Origin: Mesorhabditis belari
Taxonomy: Eukaryota; Nematoda; Chromadorea; Rhabditida; Rhabditidae
Reading direction: 5' to 3'
NCBI GenBank assembly: GCA_958450365.1
Contig: CAUEEP010000911.1
Coordinates: forward strand, 930,001 to 994,000
DNA length: 64,000 bases
Part shown: positions 59,654 to 64,000 of the stretch, piece after piece
How the letters are laid out: every line of letters starts with the position of its first letter
Position numbering within the stretch: position 1 is the stretch's first letter
Position numbers and translations under genes: made by a program
Notes under the pieces: model-generated
Told to the model about the DNA's origin: nothing
What the model saw: the letters and a program-made list of their open reading frames with translations, nothing else
The model's database searches: none

Positions 59654-60640
59654 ATGGCGTCAATCGAAATGAAGAATTTGAGGTTATTTCCAATCGAGAA
59701 GTTGTGTTTCGATTTGAAGTTAGAAGCGTTGGAACAGATGGAACCAAGGGATGTGTGTGAGTTGGCCAAGGTGAATCAAGGATTCCGAGGGATGCTCGTG
59801 AGGGATCCGTCAATCGTTTTTGGAGAGCACGTTGATTGTATTCGAATCGAAAATGAGAGGATTCGGATCAACAAATTTTCGAATTCATATGCAATGGAGC
59901 TCAATGTCGATCATCCCTTTCACTTTTCTTTCGTTGGGAAGATCCGATCGTGCCATGACTTGTCGTGCTATGATTCTCATCAATTCTACGGGAAATATAC
60001 ACTTCTGAAGAATTTGAAGTTGGTGAATCGATTGGGGCTCCGATGGAAATCAAAAGAAGCACTGAAGGGATTCTTCGCAAATTTCCACGCATCGATCAAG
60101 AAAAAAGCATCACTGGATATCGGCTACAGTGCTCTCAATGATCAAATGATGAAAGATTGGATCGAGAAATTTCTGGTGGGACCTCAACTCAAGGATTGCG
60201 AGAAGATTTCGTTTCACTGTCGTACTGAAGATTCAGTTCGCTTTTGCTACAACGCCGTGTCGAAGTCTCAAATCAAAAACGTTTATATGCTTATTCATTC
60301 AGGGGATTGCTTTCGTTTGATGATTCAACTGATCAGCACCAATGGAATCCCGAGCAAGAACCCTGAAGCTGCTATTTGCCTTCGGGCATATAGCTTTGCC
60401 TCCAGGATAGATCTCTCACAATATCCAGGAATGCGAGGAATCGACGGAGAGAATCGTCTTCGACTTCTCAAACAGGCGAACGATCTTGTGAGGAATTCTG
60501 GACATTATCTCGGTGATGGTGCCTTCATGGAAGAAAGCTCAGTTTTCCGTCGACATTTTGATTCAACCAAGGACTGCATCTACGTGTACGACGAAACAAA
60601 ACCTAATAGAGTCTTGGCCTTCTACGTCCCCATCGATTAA
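59654..60640 (+). CDS. F-box-like family protein, copy 5, intact (328 codons)
   Basis: Single-exon ORF MASIEMKNLRLFPIEKLC preceded by a TTTATAG acceptor 8 bases upstream of the ATG, ending LAFYVPID. The F-box-like N-terminus and the C-terminal FRRHFDSTKDCIYVY motif are as in copy 2. Compared with copy 2, differences are concentrated in the central part, which would fit selection on a substrate-binding surface or simply relaxed constraint. AATAAA is at 60768. Confidence 0.7.
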   Translation: MASIEMKNLRLFPIEKLCFDLKLEALEQMEPRDVCELAKVNQGFRGMLVRDPSIVFGEHVDCIRIENERIRINKFSNSYAMELNVDHPFHFSFVGKIRSCHDLSCYDSHQFYGKYTLLKNLKLVNRLGLRWKSKEALKGFFANFHASIKKKASLDIGYSALNDQMMKDWIEKFLVGPQLKDCEKISFHCRTEDSVRFCYNAVSKSQIKNVYMLIHSGDCFRLMIQLISTNGIPSKNPEAAICLRAYSFASRIDLSQYPGMRGIDGENRLRLLKQANDLVRNSGHYLGDGAFMEESSVFRRHFDSTKDCIYVYDETKPNRVLAFYVPID

Positions 60641-60799
60641 AGTGATTAAAATCACTCTTTCATGATTCATTGTATCTTTTAGTCGCTTTTATCATTGTTT
60701 CCATTCTTTCAATTGACAGATTATTGGTCTTTTATCTGCTATATTTTGCTGCTTTTCATTTATCCAAAATAAAGTTTTAAAATCTTTTGTGAGATTGAA

Positions 60800-61520
60800 A
60801 AGAAAATGGTTTCATATTTTCTGTACTTTTTAAAAGTCTAATTTGACGAAAATTCACTTTTCGAGAAATTTTGTAAAAATTTCATTTTTTTGGAAGCTTT
60901 CGAGGTGCGTGAGCTGTGGCTGTCGGGCCGCCGTTGGAGTCGATGGGGAGAGATGAGTCGATGATCACAAAGTGGAGATGAATGGAAAGGGAAGAATGGG
61001 GGAAACGATTAGCCGCTCTCTGTCAGATCCCCTTCAATCCCTGCATGAAGACGATGAGCTGTCGAATAAAAGGAAAATCGAAGTTTTTGGAAATGTAAAA
61101 ATTTGAAAAATTTGAGAAAATGTAAAAAAATGTCATTTTTGCTTGGGAACATTCTGCTTATAAAAGTTTAACATTATTGGAATGGAACTATATGGTTTAA
61201 TCCCAGTTAAACAGGTCATTGATTTTTTGCTGATCAATCATACAAATGACTTGATGTCGCCAATCCATGTAAAATTTATATAAAGTCCTTTGTCAAATTG
61301 CTCTTCAGGCCTTAAATATCGAAACGGTTTTCTCGCAATTTTGCAATGTGTCATAAAAAAGGGCTAAAAACTGAAAATTCAGAGAGGGGGACACTATATG
61401 CAATGTATAAAATAGCAGGCGCATCCTGCACAGAAAAGTGAAAGTGAAAATATTCAGTTAAATCAATAGGATTAAACTGGCTCAAGAAGGTATAAATAAA
61501 TGTTTTGCGCAAAAGTTTGC
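60800..61520. other. Intergenic; possible displaced exon, otherwise nothing recognised
   Basis: A G/C-richer patch at 60905-61065 stands out from the A/T-rich surroundings but has no frame that I can support. Confidence 0.4.
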
Positions 61521-61529
61521 ACAATATTT

Positions 61530-62400
61530 TTGGAGCTGCTCTTAGGTGGTTGTTTTTATTAAATTGCTGATTTTGCTTCTCGATTTTTGCATTCTTTCTA
61601 TTATTTACGGAACACAATGTGCATTTTCAGGGCCATCACATGTTCGTTGATGTCGGGCCTCTCTCTTCCCTCGTCAATGACCGCTTGTCGTTTTGCTTGT
61701 CGTCTTCGCGTTTCTCTTCATCGATTCGACATAGTGGGTCACTCGGGTATTGGCACGTAAGTGGTTAAGCCTAACTAGGAAGAAGTATGGGTAGATCTGC
61801 GTTGTTTTGTTGCTGTTAGAAGTAGGCTTATGGTTGCCAGAAGTGGAGTTATGCTCGATTCTGCGCTCTTAGAAGTAGCAAAACCGTTTCAGCACTGAAA
61901 ATATCGACTCTTTTAAGCAGTATCAGCACTATTTAAATTATTCTCATGTTTAGCCACACTACCGCGAATGCACTTGACGATTCCGAAGAGAACACCGATG
62001 CCCACAACGGTTGAACGAACGGCAGACAGCCGGAGAGTTTTCGTGTTTTCGGAGAGTGTTTTCGGAGAGTGTTTTCGGAGAGTTTTTTTTCTTTTACACG
62101 CGTGACTAATCAACTCATTTAGATTTAGAAATTTAGCATGTGGGCGATCATTCGAATCACCCAACCTGGCAACTGGCCGGCGAAATTTCACAGAGAATGG
62201 CCGCTCGCCGCCACCCAACTCGAGGCAATCGTCATTCAGGTGCGAACAAATGTTTCTTATTTTACTTTTTGTTTCAGGACTCTTTTGGCAACAACTTGGC
62301 TGGCGATCAAATATACAAAAGAAACGGATCTGGTGGGGATACGGCGTTGTCGAAATGATTGCTGGGTTGGCGTTTAAAGTTTCGATCAAAATGTTTTGGC
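61530..62400 (-). pseudogene. Minus-strand membrane-protein module, copy 4
   Basis: A continuous minus-strand frame from 62389 to 61913 covers the upstream segment (NDDCLELGGGERPFSVKF, then RRPVARLGDSNDRP), an insertion of GGAGAGTTTTCGTGTTT repeats at 62030-62085, and the membrane span (STVVGIGVLFGIVKCIRG). The basic block follows at 61720-61600, altered in frame near HSGSLGY. The open frame reads through what looks like a spliced intron in the other copies. Confidence 0.4.
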
Positions 62401-63097
62401 TCTAGGTTCTCGTCGACGATTTTTCATTGTGTCGATTGTTTGGTGACCGAGCGGATCGACGATTTTGTGGGTACTTTTGAGAGATTTGAGGGCAATTGAA
62501 AATGCTCCATTAAGCTTGCGCTACACTGTACAACTTTTTGTTTAGTATCTGGATTCGCCGACATCTCTGTTGCCGTCCTCTACACATTACCTGCGTTGAC
62601 CACGAAAAATATTTTTAAGTTAAGTTTTCGATTAAAAAGCATGTACGCGATTAACTTTTTTTGTTTTGAAAAAACTGCTGTTGCTGTATGTTGCTGTATT
62701 TCCTAGGCTTTGGCTCCGCACCACAAAGGCATATCAGTTTCTAATTGAAAACATGCCTTAGAAATGTTTTGTTCGTGATCAGAGCCATCAATTACCCTAG
62801 AAAAACTACATGGGGCAAATTTCAAGTGCTCCCCCCAACTACCTTAGTACCTTTTCGTGATGTTTTGCTAGCTTTTCTCGTTATCGTTGTTACGTTGAAT
62901 AAATGTATAAAATATTGTTCGATGACGAAGTTACTGTTTGAAGCAGTTGTCGATTTCTTGATTGGTTGACTTATTTGTGACTTATTCTAGCTTTATTTGT
63001 ACCTCAATTTCACTATTTCCGAACATTTCTGGTATCCGTAAAACACCTCTTTATGTCAAAACAAAATCTATTTTTTTTTTATTTATAGGTTAGAGTC

Positions 63098-64000
63098 ATG
63101 CGGTTCGAAATGAAGAATTTGACGTCATTTCCAATGGAGAAGTTGTGCTTCGATTTGAAGTTGGAAGCGTTGGAACAAATAGAACCAGGGGATGTGCTTG
63201 AGTTGGCCAAGGTGAATCAAGGATTCCAAGGGATGCTCGTGAGGGATCCTTCGATCGTTTTTGGAGACCACGTCCATAAGATTGAATTCCATGAGGGGAT
63301 TTGGATCGGTGAATTTTCGATCTTAGATGAAAGAGAGCCCAATGTCGATCGTCCCTTTTCTCACTTCTCTTTCGTTAAGAAGATCCGATCTTGCGATCGC
63401 TTGTCGATCTGGAATTCTCATCGATTCAACCAGAAATATAGATTCCTGAACAATTTGAAGTTGGTGAATCAATTGCTCATGATTTGTCAATCAAAAGAAG
63501 AACTGGAGAGATTCGTCTCAAATTTCCACGCATCGATCAAGAAAGAAGCACATTTGTATATCGGCTACAGTGATTTCGATGATCCAGTGATCAAAGATCG
63601 GACCGAGAATTTTATGGTGGGACCTCAACTCAAGGATTGTGAGCAGATTAGTGTTAACTGTCTTACTGAAGATTCAATTCGCTTTTGCTATAACGCCTTG
63701 TTGAAGACTGAAATCAAAAACGTTGCTATGCTTTCAGCGCGTGGCGTTGATTGGCTTATTCAACAGATCATCACGAATGGAATCCCGAACAAGAACCCTG
63801 AGGCTGCTATTTTGGCTAGTCAGATCTTTGACTTCACGATGGATCTCTCACAATATCCAGGAATGCGAGGAATCGATGGAGAGAATCGTCTTCGACTTCT
63901 CAAACTTGCGAACTATATTGTGGGGAATTTTGTAAATTCATATTATGCTTCTGCTTTCTCCATGGAAAAAAGCTCAGTTTTCCGTCGACATTTAGATTCA
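63098..64000 (+). CDS. F-box-like family protein, copy 6, open but cut by the window end
   Basis: The ATG at 63098 (MRFEMKNLTSFPMEKLC) opens a frame with no stop through 64000, 301 codons, reaching the KSSVFRRHLDS motif that lies about 30 residues from the end in other copies. It is preceded by a TTTATAG acceptor and the same 5' flank (ATGAAGTTACTGTTTGAAGC, TATAAA). It appears to be a third potentially functional member. Confidence 0.7.
   Translation, partial: MRFEMKNLTSFPMEKLCFDLKLEALEQIEPGDVLELAKVNQGFQGMLVRDPSIVFGDHVHKIEFHEGIWIGEFSILDEREPNVDRPFSHFSFVKKIRSCDRLSIWNSHRFNQKYRFLNNLKLVNQLLMICQSKEELERFVSNFHASIKKEAHLYIGYSDFDDPVIKDRTENFMVGPQLKDCEQISVNCLTEDSIRFCYNALLKTEIKNVAMLSARGVDWLIQQIITNGIPNKNPEAAILASQIFDFTMDLSQYPGMRGIDGENRLRLLKLANYIVGNFVNSYYASAFSMEKSSVFRRHLDS

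Overview
The window is a piece of a nematode nuclear genome. Protein-coding genes are split by many short introns ending in TTTAG, TTTCAG or TTGCAG. Outron-like TTTTCAG acceptors sit just upstream of start codons (near 149, 6464 and 30999), as expected for spliced-leader trans-splicing. The gene content also fits: a transthyretin-like secreted protein, a glypican, a local burst of F-box-like paralogues, and mariner/Tc1 elements. I could not assign a genus. The frequent TTTAG acceptors argue against a typical Caenorhabditis. All gene models are hand-spliced from the sequence; the phases close exactly for the transthyretin-like gene, glypican, VPS45 and CCDC47, and for CMTR1 apart from one uncertain donor.

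Layout. 0.2-2.9 kb (+): transthyretin-like gene, 5 exons. 3.0-5.8 kb: long inverted repeats, a near-perfect hairpin and possibly a small secreted-protein gene. 6.5-22.3 kb (+): a 14-exon glypican whose introns are packed with satellites and minisatellites. 23.0-27.2 kb (-): VPS45 (Sec1/Munc18 family), 18 exons. 27.6-30.1 kb (-): CCDC47 (PAT complex, ER membrane), 2 exons. 31.0-36.2 kb (+): CMTR1-type mRNA cap 2'-O-ribose methyltransferase, 32 exons, divergent from CCDC47. 36.5-64 kb: a young accessory region of six near-full-length F-box-like genes (three open, three broken), older decayed relatives, four copies of a minus-strand membrane-protein module, nested mariners, one Tc1-like element, and a truncated monocarboxylate-transporter end.

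The most unusual signal is in 0.4-22.1 kb. About 90 copies of a degenerate 11-mer, CTGGANSNCAC (either strand), recur with a strongly preferred spacing of 139-147 bp. At least a dozen otherwise unrelated satellite families share only this motif and the nucleosome-like unit length. The phasing also continues through apparently single-copy intron sequence and across orientation switches. In the glypican gene, two copies coincide with 3' splice sites. The array stops just before VPS45; only a two-copy outlier is seen later, at 43.8-43.95 kb. I do not know a described element of this kind.
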